From contig NZ_CP013635.1 in the NCBI RefSeq assembly GCF_001664485.1, positions 434,001 through 498,000 of the forward strand: a stretch of DNA of 64,000 nucleotides, read 5' to 3'. Made by a program: the position numbers and the translations under genes. Position 1 is the stretch's first letter. Every line of letters starts with the position of its first letter. The stretch comes from Rhizobium sp. N324. Its GTDB lineage: Bacteria; Pseudomonadota; Alphaproteobacteria; Rhizobiales; Rhizobiaceae. The notes beneath the pieces were generated by a model. That model worked only from the letters and a program-made list of their open reading frames with translations, ran no database searches and was not told the DNA's origin. Shown here one piece after another: positions 1 through 8,643 of this stretch.

Positions 1-1
1 G

Positions 2-280
2 CTCGCCAACGCCTTCGTCAAAACGCTGCGATACATCAACACGCATTCCGCCGCCGAGATCGCGGACAAGATGCCGAAGGACTTCTACGTCGGCGACAAG
101 GACGGCTACATCAAGGCTCTCGACGAGGGCAAGGGCATGTTCACGCCGGACGGCGTGATGCCGGAAGACGGTCCGAAGACCGTGCTTGCCGTGCTCTCGG
201 AATTCTCCAAGAACGTCAAGGGCAAGCAGATCGACCTTTCCAAGACCTACACGACGGAATTCGTCAAGAACGTCCAGTAA
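2..280 (+). CDS. ABC transporter substrate-binding protein, NitT/TauT type (3' end only)
   Basis: Only the last 92 codons are present; the gene begins before the window. The reading frame is open from base 2 to the TAA at 278-280. The tail is a soluble, lysine- and aspartate-rich segment ending in TTEFVKNVQ, with no membrane helix. That fits the C-terminal lobe of an NMT1/SsuA-type periplasmic binding protein. The assignment rests mainly on the next two genes, which are a NitT/TauT-type ATPase and permease, so this should be their ligand receptor. The ligand (nitrate, sulfonate, pyrimidine or other) cannot be read from this fragment. Confidence 0.75.
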   Translation, partial: LANAFVKTLRYINTHSAAEIADKMPKDFYVGDKDGYIKALDEGKGMFTPDGVMPEDGPKTVLAVLSEFSKNVKGKQIDLSKTYTTEFVKNVQ

Positions 281-289
281 GTCAGTCGC

Positions 290-318
290 GCCGCTCCCGG
301 CTCCCAAGCGGGAGCGGC
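290..318 (+). other. GC-rich hairpin between binding-protein and ATPase genes
   Basis: GCCGCTCCCG (290-299) is perfectly complementary to CGGGAGCGGC (309-318), with a 9-nt loop. It starts 9 bp after the binding-protein stop. No T-run follows, so it looks like an mRNA-stabilising or attenuating hairpin rather than a full terminator. Such a structure could keep the binding-protein message more abundant than the downstream ATPase and permease parts. Confidence 0.6.
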
Positions 319-374
319 CTCCGTTCGATCATGGGCTTTGCGTGCGCGCCCTCAAGCACGCCTCAGGTATCACC

Positions 375-1193
375 ATGCAACAGGACAACAAACAGATCCC
401 GGCGATCGAGCTGATCAATGTCAGCCGGCGCTTCGTCTCGCCGACCGGAAAATCCCTGACTGCGCTGCGCGATTTCAACATGACGGTCGCCCGCGGCGAG
501 TTCGTCGCCGTCGTCGGCCCGACCGGCTGCGGCAAATCGACGACGCTCAATCTGGTGACGGGTCTCGCACGCCCCTCCGCCGGCGAAGTCCGCCTGATGG
601 GCGGGCCGATCACCGGCATCGATCCGCGTGTCGGCTTCGCCTTCCAGACCGATGCGCTGTTTCCCTGGAAAAACGTCATCGACAACGTCATGGCCGGGCC
701 GCTGTTCCGCGGCAAGTCTCGCGCCGAGGCTGAGAAGCTGGCCCGCGACTGGCTGGCGCGCGTCGGCCTGTCGAAGTTTCTCCATCACTATCCCCATCAG
801 CTATCGGGGGGCATGCGCAAGCGCGTCTCGCTGGCACAGACTTTCATCAACGAGCCGGAGATCCTGCTGATGGACGAGCCCTTCTCGGCACTCGACGTGC
901 AGACCCGCACCGTCATGCATGAGGAGCTCCTGAAGCTGTGGGCGGAGCGCAAGGCCTCGGTTGTCTTCGTTACCCACGATCTCGAAGAGGCCGTGGCGCT
1001 CGCCGACAAGGTCTATGTGCTCACCGCCGGTCCTGCGACGGTCAAGTCGGTCTACACCATCGATCTTCCCCGCCCCCGCGTCGTGTCGGAGATCCGCTAC
1101 GAACAGAACTTCATCGACTACTGCAAGACGATCTGGGAGGACCTGCGCGAAGAGGTCGAAACCAGCTACCGCCGCGCCAGCGAAGCGGCCTGA
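375..1193 (+). CDS. ABC transporter ATP-binding protein, NitT/TauT (SsuB/TauB) family
   Basis: This 272-residue cytoplasmic ATPase should power import of the ligand bound by the upstream protein. Walker A is GPTGCGKST (residues 48-56), the Q-loop glutamine is near 91, the signature is LSGGM (143-147) and Walker B is ILLMDE (163-168). A switch histidine follows in FVTHDLEEA. The LSGGMRKRVSLAQ form of the signature is usual for the SsuB/TauB/NrtD branch. The frame is open back to 186, but that extension is arginine-rich and unlike the family. The ATG at 375 gives the normal length. The permease gene follows after 11 bp. Confidence 0.9.
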   Translation: MQQDNKQIPAIELINVSRRFVSPTGKSLTALRDFNMTVARGEFVAVVGPTGCGKSTTLNLVTGLARPSAGEVRLMGGPITGIDPRVGFAFQTDALFPWKNVIDNVMAGPLFRGKSRAEAEKLARDWLARVGLSKFLHHYPHQLSGGMRKRVSLAQTFINEPEILLMDEPFSALDVQTRTVMHEELLKLWAERKASVVFVTHDLEEAVALADKVYVLTAGPATVKSVYTIDLPRPRVVSEIRYEQNFIDYCKTIWEDLREEVETSYRRASEAA

Positions 1194-1204
1194 GGGAGGA
1201 CATC

Positions 1205-2086
1205 ATGGCACACACCACTCTTGAGGCCGGTTCGGCCACCATGTTTCGGCCGGGCACATCGGACACGGAAATTGAGGCGTCGGCACTGAAGGCGATACGG
1301 CAGCGCAAACTATTGGTGCGTTTCTGGCAGATCGCTATCCTGGTCTTCGTGATCGGCATGTGGGAGCTCTCCTCCAACATGCAGTGGATCGATCCGTTCT
1401 TTTATTCCAGCCCAAGCGGCGTCGTTGAGCGCCTCTACGAATGGGCGACCGAAGGCACCACCGAAGGGTCGCTCTGGTACAATCTCTGGGTGACGATGGA
1501 AGAGGCGCTGATCGGCTTCTTCGCCGGCTCGATCACCGGCGTCTTCGTCGGCATCGGCCTCGGCCGCAACCGCTTCCTCTCGGATATCTTCTCCGTCTAC
1601 ATCAAGGCGATCAACTCGATCCCCCGTGTGGTGCTTGCCCCGATCTTCATCATGATCATGGGCCTCGGTCTGCCCTCCAAGGTGGCGCTCGCCTTCATCA
1701 TGGTGTTCTTCGTGGTCTTCGCCAACGCCTTCCAAGGCGTGCGCGAGGCCGACCGCAACATGATCGCCAATGCCCGCATCCTCGGCGCCTCGGACTGGCA
1801 GGTGACCCGCACGGTGGTCATTCCCTCGGCGATGAGCTGGATCTTCGCCAGCCTGCACGTCTCTTTCGGCTTTGCGATCATCGGCGCCATCGTCGGCGAA
1901 TTCGTCGGCGCCCGCTTCGGCATCGGCCAGCTCATCTCGATCGCCAAGGGCACCTTCGACGCGGCCGGCATGTTCGCGGCAATCCTCCTCGTCATGGTCG
2001 TCACGCTCGTTGCCGAATACATCATGACGCTGATCGAAAACCGCCTGGCGAAGTGGCGGCCGCAGCAGCACATGGATACGCAGTAA
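1205..2086 (+). CDS. ABC transporter permease, NitT/TauT (SsuC/TauC) family
   Basis: This 293-residue inner-membrane protein has about six hydrophobic segments. The conserved cytoplasmic EAA-type loop (ANARILGASDWQVTRTV) lies near residues 190-205. It should form the homodimeric channel of the importer whose ATPase is encoded just upstream. The ATG at 1205 is chosen because GGGAGG sits 8-10 bp before it; the frame continues further upstream only as antisense-like arginine-rich sequence. A strong terminator follows at 2121-2150, so this is the last gene of the operon. The substrate is not determinable here. Confidence 0.9.
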   Translation: MAHTTLEAGSATMFRPGTSDTEIEASALKAIRQRKLLVRFWQIAILVFVIGMWELSSNMQWIDPFFYSSPSGVVERLYEWATEGTTEGSLWYNLWVTMEEALIGFFAGSITGVFVGIGLGRNRFLSDIFSVYIKAINSIPRVVLAPIFIMIMGLGLPSKVALAFIMVFFVVFANAFQGVREADRNMIANARILGASDWQVTRTVVIPSAMSWIFASLHVSFGFAIIGAIVGEFVGARFGIGQLISIAKGTFDAAGMFAAILLVMVVTLVAEYIMTLIENRLAKWRPQQHMDTQ

Positions 2087-2120
2087 TACGACCGACGTCC
2101 TCCCAAGGCGGATCGCATCG

Positions 2121-2150
2121 AAGGCCGGGCAACCACGCCCGGCCTTCTTT
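2121..2150 (+). terminator. Rho-independent terminator of the NitT/TauT-type operon
   Basis: AAGGCCGGGC (2121-2130) pairs perfectly with GCCCGGCCTT (2137-2146) around a 6-nt loop and is followed by CTTT. It lies 35 bp after the permease stop and just before the convergent sensor-kinase gene, so it may serve both strands. Confidence 0.85.
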
Positions 2151-2168
2151 CATTCGATCGTCCCGGAT

Positions 2169-3569
2169 TTACGCCAGCGGCAGTTGCACAGTCACGACGA
2201 GACCGCCGCCTTCGGCATCACCCAGCGACACTGAACCTCCCGCGCCTTCCACGACCTCCCGGACGATCGCAAGTCCCAGGCCGCTGCCCTCCGCTTCCGT
2301 CCCGATGATCCGGTAGAAGCGTTCAAAAACCTGTTCGCGCTCCCCCTCGGGAATTCCCGGCCCGTTATCCTCGACGGTGACGACCGCCTTGCCATCTGCC
2401 TGCCGGACCGCAACGGTCACCCGTCCATCCGCGCTGACATAGCGGATCGCATTGTCTATCAGATTGACCAGCATCTCACGCAGCATCGTGCCGTCGCCCT
2501 CGACGATGACGGGTCGATCCGCCTCCAATCCGACGTCGATATTGCGCCGGAGCGCCTCTGCGGCATGCACTTCCAGGATCTCGCGGGCAGCCTTGCTGAG
2601 GTCGGTCGCATCGCTGCGTGGCCGCCTGCTTCCCGGCTCGGCGCGCGACAAGGTCAGCAGCTGGCTGGCAAGCCGCGAAATCTGCCGCGTGCTGGTCCGG
2701 AGAGCGACAAGCGCCTCGTCGCGGCGAGCCGCATCCTGCTCGCGAGCCGCGACGCTCGCCTGCGTCGAAATCAGCGCCAGAGGTGTTCTGAGCTGATGGG
2801 CGGCATTCGATACGAAGCGCCGTTGCGCCGCCATCTGGTTCTGGACACGCTCCATATAGTCGTTCAGCGCATGGACGAGCGGACGCAGTTCGCTCTGCAC
2901 CATCTCGGGCGGCAGCGGATCAAGACGGTTGCGCCCGCGCTGGCGCACGGCGTCCCGCAGTCTGAGAGCCGGCGCCAGGCCGCGTTGGAGCCCGAGGATG
3001 GTCACCAGGCTGGCGACGAAGACGAGCACGAACTGCTTCGAAAAATCCGAAAGCCACAGCTGCCTTCGCATCGCATACTGACTGTTATGCGTCACTGCGA
3101 TGCTCACCGAGACGGTGCCGTCATCGGGAAGACCGACAACGGGATGGTCGAGCATCATGACGCGCACATCGGCGCCATGGAACACGCGATCCTCGCCGGC
3201 CCGCTGGACAGTCGGCAACGGCAAATCGGGAAAGCCGCTCACCAGGCTGCCCCAGGCGGTGATAACCTGATAGGAGACGCGGTCACCGAAACCCGTGTCA
3301 AACATCTCGAGCGCGGCCGGCGGCACGTCCACCTGAACATTGCCACCCTCGTCGACGCGCACGGCCTCGGCGATGACGCGGGCCGAGGCCAGAAGGGTTC
3401 GATCCGTGACCAGCTTTGCCGTCGCATCCGCCGTCCAGAAGCTGTCGTAAAGATTGAAGCCGATGGCGCCGAACAGCGTCAGCAGCACCCAGCAGAGCAG
3501 TTGTACTCTCAGGCTCTGACTGAGCCGCGCGATCGTCGCACCGGTCTTTGTGACGACGCTATTCGACAT
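2169..3569 (-). CDS. Sensor histidine kinase, TctE-like
   Basis: This 466-residue membrane kinase has helices near 23-43 and 178-196 bracketing a periplasmic region of the 2CSK_N type seen in TctE (tricarboxylate sensing). A HAMP-like linker follows, then the dimerisation/phosphoacceptor helix with His258 in SNAAHQLRTPL. The ATP-binding domain shows LIDNAIRY (N box), VEDNGPGIP (G1) and GSGLGLAIV (G2). The frame is open to 3734, but the first 55 codons are arginine/serine-rich and overlap the regulator gene. Starting at 3569 leaves an 11-bp overlap with the regulator stop, typical of coupled translation. The signal is unknown. No Tct transporter is adjacent. Confidence 0.88.
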   Translation of the reverse strand: MSNSVVTKTGATIARLSQSLRVQLLCWVLLTLFGAIGFNLYDSFWTADATAKLVTDRTLLASARVIAEAVRVDEGGNVQVDVPPAALEMFDTGFGDRVSYQVITAWGSLVSGFPDLPLPTVQRAGEDRVFHGADVRVMMLDHPVVGLPDDGTVSVSIAVTHNSQYAMRRQLWLSDFSKQFVLVFVASLVTILGLQRGLAPALRLRDAVRQRGRNRLDPLPPEMVQSELRPLVHALNDYMERVQNQMAAQRRFVSNAAHQLRTPLALISTQASVAAREQDAARRDEALVALRTSTRQISRLASQLLTLSRAEPGSRRPRSDATDLSKAAREILEVHAAEALRRNIDVGLEADRPVIVEGDGTMLREMLVNLIDNAIRYVSADGRVTVAVRQADGKAVVTVEDNGPGIPEGEREQVFERFYRIIGTEAEGSGLGLAIVREVVEGAGGSVSLGDAEGGGLVVTVQLPLA

Positions 3570-4227
3570 GTCGGAGGAGATAACCGAGCCCGCGCAAGGT
3601 CGCGATCTGAACCGAACTGCTCTCGAGCTTCTTTCTAAGCCTGTGGATGTAGATTTCGATTGCGCTCGGATCCGCCTCGTCGTCGAAACCGAATACGCTT
3701 TCGGAAAGGGAGGCTTTCGAGACCGTGTTGCCAAGCTTCATGACAAGCTGTTCGAGGACGGCATATTCCCGCGGCGTCAGTTGCAGCGGCTCGCCCCCGA
3801 CAAAAAACTGCCGTGTACCACCGGAAAAACGCAGGTTCCCGACGGTGATCTCGGACGATGCCCGATCCTGCCCGCGGCGCACCACCGCACGGATCCTCGC
3901 CTCCAGCTCGGCGATTTCGAAGGGCTTGGCGAGATAGTCGTCGGCGCCGCTGTCGAGCCCAGCCACACGGCCGTCTAGGCTCGCATTGGCGGTCAAGATG
4001 ATCACCGGGAGCTTGTTCCCCGATTGTCTCAGCCGCTTCAGAAGCGTCAAACCGTCAAGCTTCGGCAGCGAAAGGTCGAGGATCATCGCCGAATATTCCG
4101 CCACCTTGAGCAGATGCTCCGCATCCTCGCCGTCATAAGCGATATCGATAGCATATTGCGCCTGCCGCAGGGCCTTGCCCAGCCAGGCTGCCAGATCCTT
4201 GTTGTCCTCCACCACAAGCAGTCTCAT
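3559..4227 (-). CDS. Response regulator, OmpR/TctD family
   Basis: This 222-residue protein is the partner of the overlapping TctE-like kinase. The receiver domain (about 1-115) has the acidic pair E7/D8, phosphoacceptor D51 (ILDLSLPKLDG), T79 and K101 (AKPF). The C-terminal winged-helix domain (about 125-220) ends in the DNA-binding wing IHRLRKKLESS. It should activate or repress a target promoter after phosphorylation. The target is not obvious, because both neighbours have regulators or transporters of other families. The divergent gene at 4428 is one possibility. Confidence 0.9.
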   Translation of the reverse strand: MRLLVVEDNKDLAAWLGKALRQAQYAIDIAYDGEDAEHLLKVAEYSAMILDLSLPKLDGLTLLKRLRQSGNKLPVIILTANASLDGRVAGLDSGADDYLAKPFEIAELEARIRAVVRRGQDRASSEITVGNLRFSGGTRQFFVGGEPLQLTPREYAVLEQLVMKLGNTVSKASLSESVFGFDDEADPSAIEIYIHRLRKKLESSSVQIATLRGLGYLLRHVE

Positions 4228-4427
4228 CCGTTCCCCTTAGCATGGGCAGAGGGCTTCGCGGAAGCGTAAGCATCCAAGGCCGGCAGGCGTTTGATCTCTC
4301 CGACCATAGCGGACCCTGCCTTGCCGGCTGCTGGCGTGAATTGTCCGCTATTTGTCCGGAGCGTGCATTTCCCTCTGTCCAGGGATCGCGGAATATGGCT
4401 TCATGATCAACATCAAGGAAGCAAGAA

Positions 4428-4994
4428 ATGTCCGGCCATGATACTGTCCTTCTCGTCATCGACGCTCAAGAATCCTTCCGGCAGCGCGATTATTGGGATG
4501 AAAGCCCCGCGTCCGCCTATATCGGTCGTCAGCAGGCTCTGATCGACGGCGCGCAGGCCGGCGGGATACCCGTCATTCAGATCTTCCATGTCGACGGAAG
4601 TGGGCCGTTTTCGGAAAGCTCGGGCTTCGTCAGGACGCTCGCCCCACTCCGGATCACCCCTAAAGCAACCTTCAGAAAGAGCCGTCACAGCGCGCTCGTC
4701 GGCTCCGGGCTCGACGTCTGGCTGACCGAGAACGGCGTGCGTCGAATCATCGTCTCAGGCATCCGCACCGAACAATGCTGCGAGACCACGACCCGCCACG
4801 CATCGGATCTCGGCTATCAGGTCGACTATGTCGGCGAAGCGACTCTGACCTTTCCGATGACCGACAGGGCGGGCCGCACCTGGAGCGCCGGCGAAATCCG
4901 CGGCCGCACGGAACTGGTCCTGTCGGGCCGTTTTGCCAGGATCGCCACCGTCGAACAGGCGCTGGCGGGGCCTGCAGAGCAACTCGCCGCATGA
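4428..4994 (+). CDS. Isochorismatase-family cysteine hydrolase
   Basis: This 188-residue cytoplasmic hydrolase carries the family triad: D12 (VIDAQ), K84 (ATFRKSRHSA) and nucleophile C117 in GIRTEQCCETTTR. A second cysteine directly follows the nucleophile. Members cleave amides or vinyl ethers (isochorismate, nicotinamide, N-carbamoyl compounds, biuret), and the exact substrate cannot be told. Its stop overlaps the start of the next gene (ATGA at 4991-4994), so it is translated together with a GlxA-type regulator. The regulator probably senses a substrate or product of this enzyme. Confidence 0.85.
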   Translation: MSGHDTVLLVIDAQESFRQRDYWDESPASAYIGRQQALIDGAQAGGIPVIQIFHVDGSGPFSESSGFVRTLAPLRITPKATFRKSRHSALVGSGLDVWLTENGVRRIIVSGIRTEQCCETTTRHASDLGYQVDYVGEATLTFPMTDRAGRTWSAGEIRGRTELVLSGRFARIATVEQALAGPAEQLAA

Positions 4995-6001
4995 TAGACG
5001 CTGCGCAGCCTTTCGAGATCCCCGTCTTCGTCGTCGTGCCGCCGCGCGTGCTGCTGCTCGACGTCGCCGGCCCGATCGAAGTGCTGCGCAAGGCGAACCT
5101 CGAACAGCGGACGGTGCGCTTCAGCGTCACCTATATCGGTCCGTCGGCAACGGTCGGCAGTTCGATCGGCCTTGCCGTTACCGGCGTCGCCGCCCTGCCG
5201 GAGTGCTTGCCCGACAAGGCGCTTGTCGTCATCGCCGGCAGCGCCGACGCTCCGATGGACAACAACCGCCCATGGGACGAGCAGGAGCGCGACGCTCAGG
5301 CCGCCATCGTCGCGTGGCTGAAGCGCGCCATGCGCCCAGGGCTTCGTCTGGTTTCGATCTGCTCTGGCGCCTTGCTCGCTGCCGAGGCCGGAATGCTCGA
5401 CGGCCGCGAATGCACCACCCATCACGGCTGCATGCAGGACCTGGCGAGGCTCGCGCCGACGGCGCGCATCCGGGACAACCGGCTCTATGTCGAGGATGGC
5501 GAGCGCCTGACAAGTGCCGGCATCACCGCCGGCATAGATCTGATGTTGCATATCGTCGCTGAGGCGGCCGGCCACGCATGCGCCGTCGCGGTCGCGCGGT
5601 ATCTCGTGGTCTATCTCAGGCGCGGCGGCTCCGACCCACAGCTTTCGCCCTGGCTCGAAGGTCGCAACCACATCCACCCGGTCATTCACCGTGCACAGGA
5701 TGCAGTGGCCGCTGATCCGGCCCAGAACTGGTCGGTCGCCTCGCTCGCCCGCCTCAGCGGCGCCAGCCCGCGCAATCTTTCACGGCTGTTCAACGAGCAG
5801 ACGGGCATGAGCGTGACGGATTTCATCAACCGCATGCGCGTCGCCCTCGCCCGCGAGATGCTCGCCGGCTCGAGGCTGGATATGGAAGCCGTTGCAATGC
5901 GCGCCGGCTTCGGCTCGGCCCGGCAGTTGCGCCGCGCCTGGAACCGGCTGCACGATAGCCCTCCGAGCGCGGCACGGCCGAGGCCGGCCGTGGATTCATA
6001 G
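4991..6001 (+). CDS. GlxA-family AraC-type transcriptional regulator
   Basis: This 336-residue protein has a DJ-1/PfpI-like N-terminal domain (about 8-190; the elbow is LVSICSGALLAAEAG) and an AraC-type double helix-turn-helix at the C-terminus (about 230-325, with VASLARLSGASPRNLSRLF and a second helix pair near VAMRAGFGSARQLRRAW). The start is fixed by the ATGA overlap with the hydrolase gene; an upstream in-frame extension is shadow sequence. The DJ-1-like part most likely binds a small ligand rather than acting as an enzyme. The gene ends tail-to-tail with the minus-strand gene at 5996, overlapping by 6 bp. Confidence 0.88.
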   Translation: MIDAAQPFEIPVFVVVPPRVLLLDVAGPIEVLRKANLEQRTVRFSVTYIGPSATVGSSIGLAVTGVAALPECLPDKALVVIAGSADAPMDNNRPWDEQERDAQAAIVAWLKRAMRPGLRLVSICSGALLAAEAGMLDGRECTTHHGCMQDLARLAPTARIRDNRLYVEDGERLTSAGITAGIDLMLHIVAEAAGHACAVAVARYLVVYLRRGGSDPQLSPWLEGRNHIHPVIHRAQDAVAADPAQNWSVASLARLSGASPRNLSRLFNEQTGMSVTDFINRMRVALAREMLAGSRLDMEAVAMRAGFGSARQLRRAWNRLHDSPPSAARPRPAVDS

Positions 6002-6838
6002 AGCAGGAGGACGAGCGCTGTGCCGGGCCTCGTCTTCGACGGCTGCGGCACCGGGCACCTCCATTCCCCAGATTTCGATCTGCGTCAGCGCCGGATAGGG
6101 CGAGCTATCCGGCGCCTTGATCAGCCCGTGCAGTTCCACCCATTCGACGATGCAGGGCTCGATGGAAAAACCCTGCGCAGCACCCGATTTCACCAGCGGA
6201 AAGGAGGAGGTCGCGCCATTCGAGAAGGTGACGCTCGCCTGCTCCCACCAGGAATCATGCGGGAAATCCGCCCGGAGATAGAAGACGATCTCATCGATCC
6301 GGACGGGCCGGCCGAATTCCACCGTCAGGGCGGCCTTGGGATCGCGATTGATGCCCCAACTGGTGTAAGGCCAGAAGCCGTGATTGTCGTTGGCCTTTTC
6401 GCCATCGATCGCGTTGCGCGCGGCAAACACCGCTTCGCCGCGAGTTTCGACATTGGCGCGCGCATGCGGGAAAAGCGTCCGGTTGGCGTGATCGTCCCAG
6501 GGATTGACAGCGAGATTGCGCCTTTGGACAATCTCGTCAGGGCGCGCGCTTCGCGCTGAAAGCCGGTGGATGTCGCCCCTGAAGGCGTTCGGCGAATAGC
6601 ACTTGCGCTTGTCGCCGAAGGGCACGGCGAGGCAATAGCCGTTTTCCCTGATGTAGACGAGGCCAGGATGGATGGCGGTGTCCAGCGCGAGGAAGACATG
6701 TCCGGGCTCGGAAGCCTCGACAACGACGCAGTCGCCCTCACCATAATTCTGGCGATAGACCAGAAACGTCTCGTCCTGCCCCGTATGACTTGCCAGCACG
6801 AAGCCATCGGCATCCACGATCTTCAGCGTCAACTCCAT
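5996..6838 (-). CDS. Uncharacterised protein with a discoidin-like beta-sandwich region
   Basis: I do not recognise this 280-residue protein by name. It lacks a signal peptide or membrane helix. The N-terminal half is beta-rich (DADGFVLASHTG, EGDCVVVEASEPGHVFLALD). The C-terminal half (about 150-265) resembles an F5/8-type carbohydrate-binding sandwich: it has WGINRDPKAALTVEFGRP, then VRIDEIVFYLRADFPHDSWW and a closing strand LTQIEIWGMEV. It is the second gene after the heparinase-like gene, with an 11-bp gap, so the two are co-transcribed. That suggests a role in handling the same carbohydrate in the cytoplasm, as a binding or accessory enzyme. The function is inferred only. Confidence 0.6.
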   Translation of the reverse strand: MELTLKIVDADGFVLASHTGQDETFLVYRQNYGEGDCVVVEASEPGHVFLALDTAIHPGLVYIRENGYCLAVPFGDKRKCYSPNAFRGDIHRLSARSARPDEIVQRRNLAVNPWDDHANRTLFPHARANVETRGEAVFAARNAIDGEKANDNHGFWPYTSWGINRDPKAALTVEFGRPVRIDEIVFYLRADFPHDSWWEQASVTFSNGATSSFPLVKSGAAQGFSIEPCIVEWVELHGLIKAPDSSPYPALTQIEIWGMEVPGAAAVEDEARHSARPPAL

Positions 6839-6849
6839 GCGCGCCCTCC

Positions 6850-8643
6850 TCAGACGATCCGCAATCTCAACAACTTGCCGGCAAAGGGCAGGCGCAACCG
6901 GTAAAGCCTCTCGGGCCAGGCCGCTCTCAGCCTGATGTCATCCACTTCGATCTGGTCCACTTCAATCGGCCCGGCGCCGTCGACGACAATGCTGCCGAGA
7001 TCGGCGAGATCGATTTTGTCAGGGGCGACGATCGGCGGCAGGCACGTCATCAGCGACAGGACCGCCGGTCTGTCCCCATCATAAGTATCGACGATCTCGA
7101 CATGGCGACCGTGTTGCAGGGAGACTGCGCGCCGATAGCTGCGCAGCTTCGCTTCCGGGGGATAGGCACCTGATATATCGAGGGATATGCGCGCCTCGCT
7201 CTCGCCGAATTCGACCTCGACGTCACGGGCGCCGAAGGCTTCGCCGGCGGACTGCATGACGCCTTCGAAGGTCGGCAGGTTGTGAAAGGCCGACTGCATC
7301 GTCCATATTTCGTAACGCCACGGCGAGAAGGTCCTTGCCGTATAGGTCTCGACGCCGACATCGATCAGGAAGGGACGGCCATTCTTGTAGAGCGTCACGC
7401 TGCCGACATCGTTGTGATTGTGGCCTTCGCCGTTGTTGCCGCCCTTGACCGCAAGCGAAAACTGCTCGTCGCGGGCGATGAACAGTCCGGTGCCGGGATA
7501 GAAGCTATCGCGGCCGGATGCCGGCTGCGGTTCGGCGGCGGGGATCGTATAACCGGCCAGCAGTTCCTGCACGCGGTACCAGAGGTTCCATTCGCCGGGC
7601 AGATGCGGGCTCCCGGCTGCTGCCCGGTCGGCGGCGGCGAACGCCGCCAGCATCTCGGAACCAACCGCCTTGCCGAACAGATATTCCCGTGCGCTGCAGG
7701 GCTCGACCACGGCGGAGGAATCCGCGAAGTTGAAAAAATAGCGTCCGGCCACATGCATATTGGCGATAAACTCAGCCATGTTGCGGATCTTCGGCTGCCG
7801 CCAGATCTTGTCGAACAGCCTGGGCGCCACGCTATCGAGCACGGTCAGCGCGCCGCGCAGACAGAGCGCGGCGTGGCGGTAATAGACCACCCCCTCCTCG
7901 CAGGCTCCGTCCTCGGCATAATCCTTCAGGAAAGCATCGAGACTGCCGAGCGCCTTTTCGACGACCGCGCGACGTGACGGCTGATCGGTTTTTAGGGAGA
8001 ACACCGTCAACAGGACGTTCTGGGTTATCCAGGCCGTCCAGTTGTTCATCCGCTCGTCACCGCGGCCCATCCACCAGAAATGCCGGCCGAGATAGGGCGT
8101 CAGGATGCGGGCTTCGATCTCCCGCTCCACACGCGCCACGATCTCGGGGCTGACGCCGTCAAGCTCCTCGCCGAGCAAGGCGACGACGGTGGCCAGCAGG
8201 GCGGCCGTTTCGGCGGCGAAGAGATCGATGACGGGCTGCGAATTGTCGGGAAGGGGCAGCCGCGCACCGCTGCGTTCATAAGCATTATGCGCCGGAAGCT
8301 GCCAGCCGCTTTCCTCGGCGATCAGAAAGATGCCATCGACGATCGCAGACAGGAAGCGGCCGCCGGCTTCCACGAGTTCGCCCAGCACCAGATTGTTCAG
8401 CATCCGGCGGCGCGTGAAATAAAGCTCCTCGAAGCGCGAACGATTGCCGGTCTCGGTGTACTGCCGGTAATCCGAAGCGATGATAAGGGGCCAGGGCCGC
8501 GCAAGCGTGGCTTCGGCTTCGCGCACGACCAGATCGCGCGTCGCCGGCGGCACAGCATTCCATCTGGCGCGATCGGAGCAGACGGCACCCGGTAAAAAAT
8601 CACCCAGGACATCCGGCAGCTCACCTGAAATCTCGCTGAACAT
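6850..8643 (-). CDS. Heparinase II/III-like protein (putative uronide polysaccharide lyase)
   Basis: This 597-residue protein has an N-terminal alpha/alpha-barrel-like region followed by a beta-sandwich. The heparinase II/III motif GEGHNHNDVGS lies near residues 404-414 and is followed by GRPFLIDVGVETY. Lyases of this family split uronic-acid-containing chains and leave unsaturated uronyl ends. No signal peptide is seen, so it should act on imported oligosaccharides in the cytoplasm. The ATG at 8643 has a GGGAGGG ribosome site; the frame is open 17 codons further. It is divergent from an ABC operon that includes a GH88 unsaturated glucuronyl hydrolase, the expected next enzyme. Polymer specificity is unknown. 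Confidence 0.8.
   Translation of the reverse strand: MFSEISGELPDVLGDFLPGAVCSDRARWNAVPPATRDLVVREAEATLARPWPLIIASDYRQYTETGNRSRFEELYFTRRRMLNNLVLGELVEAGGRFLSAIVDGIFLIAEESGWQLPAHNAYERSGARLPLPDNSQPVIDLFAAETAALLATVVALLGEELDGVSPEIVARVEREIEARILTPYLGRHFWWMGRGDERMNNWTAWITQNVLLTVFSLKTDQPSRRAVVEKALGSLDAFLKDYAEDGACEEGVVYYRHAALCLRGALTVLDSVAPRLFDKIWRQPKIRNMAEFIANMHVAGRYFFNFADSSAVVEPCSAREYLFGKAVGSEMLAAFAAADRAAAGSPHLPGEWNLWYRVQELLAGYTIPAAEPQPASGRDSFYPGTGLFIARDEQFSLAVKGGNNGEGHNHNDVGSVTLYKNGRPFLIDVGVETYTARTFSPWRYEIWTMQSAFHNLPTFEGVMQSAGEAFGARDVEVEFGESEARISLDISGAYPPEAKLRSYRRAVSLQHGRHVEIVDTYDGDRPAVLSLMTCLPPIVAPDKIDLADLGSIVVDGAGPIEVDQIEVDDIRLRAAWPERLYRLRLPFAGKLLRLRIV

Noticed and set aside
186..374. N-terminal extension of the NitT/TauT ATPase
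   Set aside because: It would be Arg/Pro-rich, overlap the end of the binding-protein gene and contain the 290-318 hairpin; the ATPase fold begins after the ATG at 375.
1310..2071. Open minus-strand frame of about 250 codons antisense to the NitT/TauT permease
   Set aside because: The translation is Asp/His/Arg-rich and repetitive, as expected for the shadow of a GC-rich membrane-protein gene, and there is no ribosome site or domain.
5514..5562. GC-rich repeats and codon runs inside coding genes (here and elsewhere) that mimic short tandem repeats
   Set aside because: They follow codon usage of the reading frame and show no conserved period.
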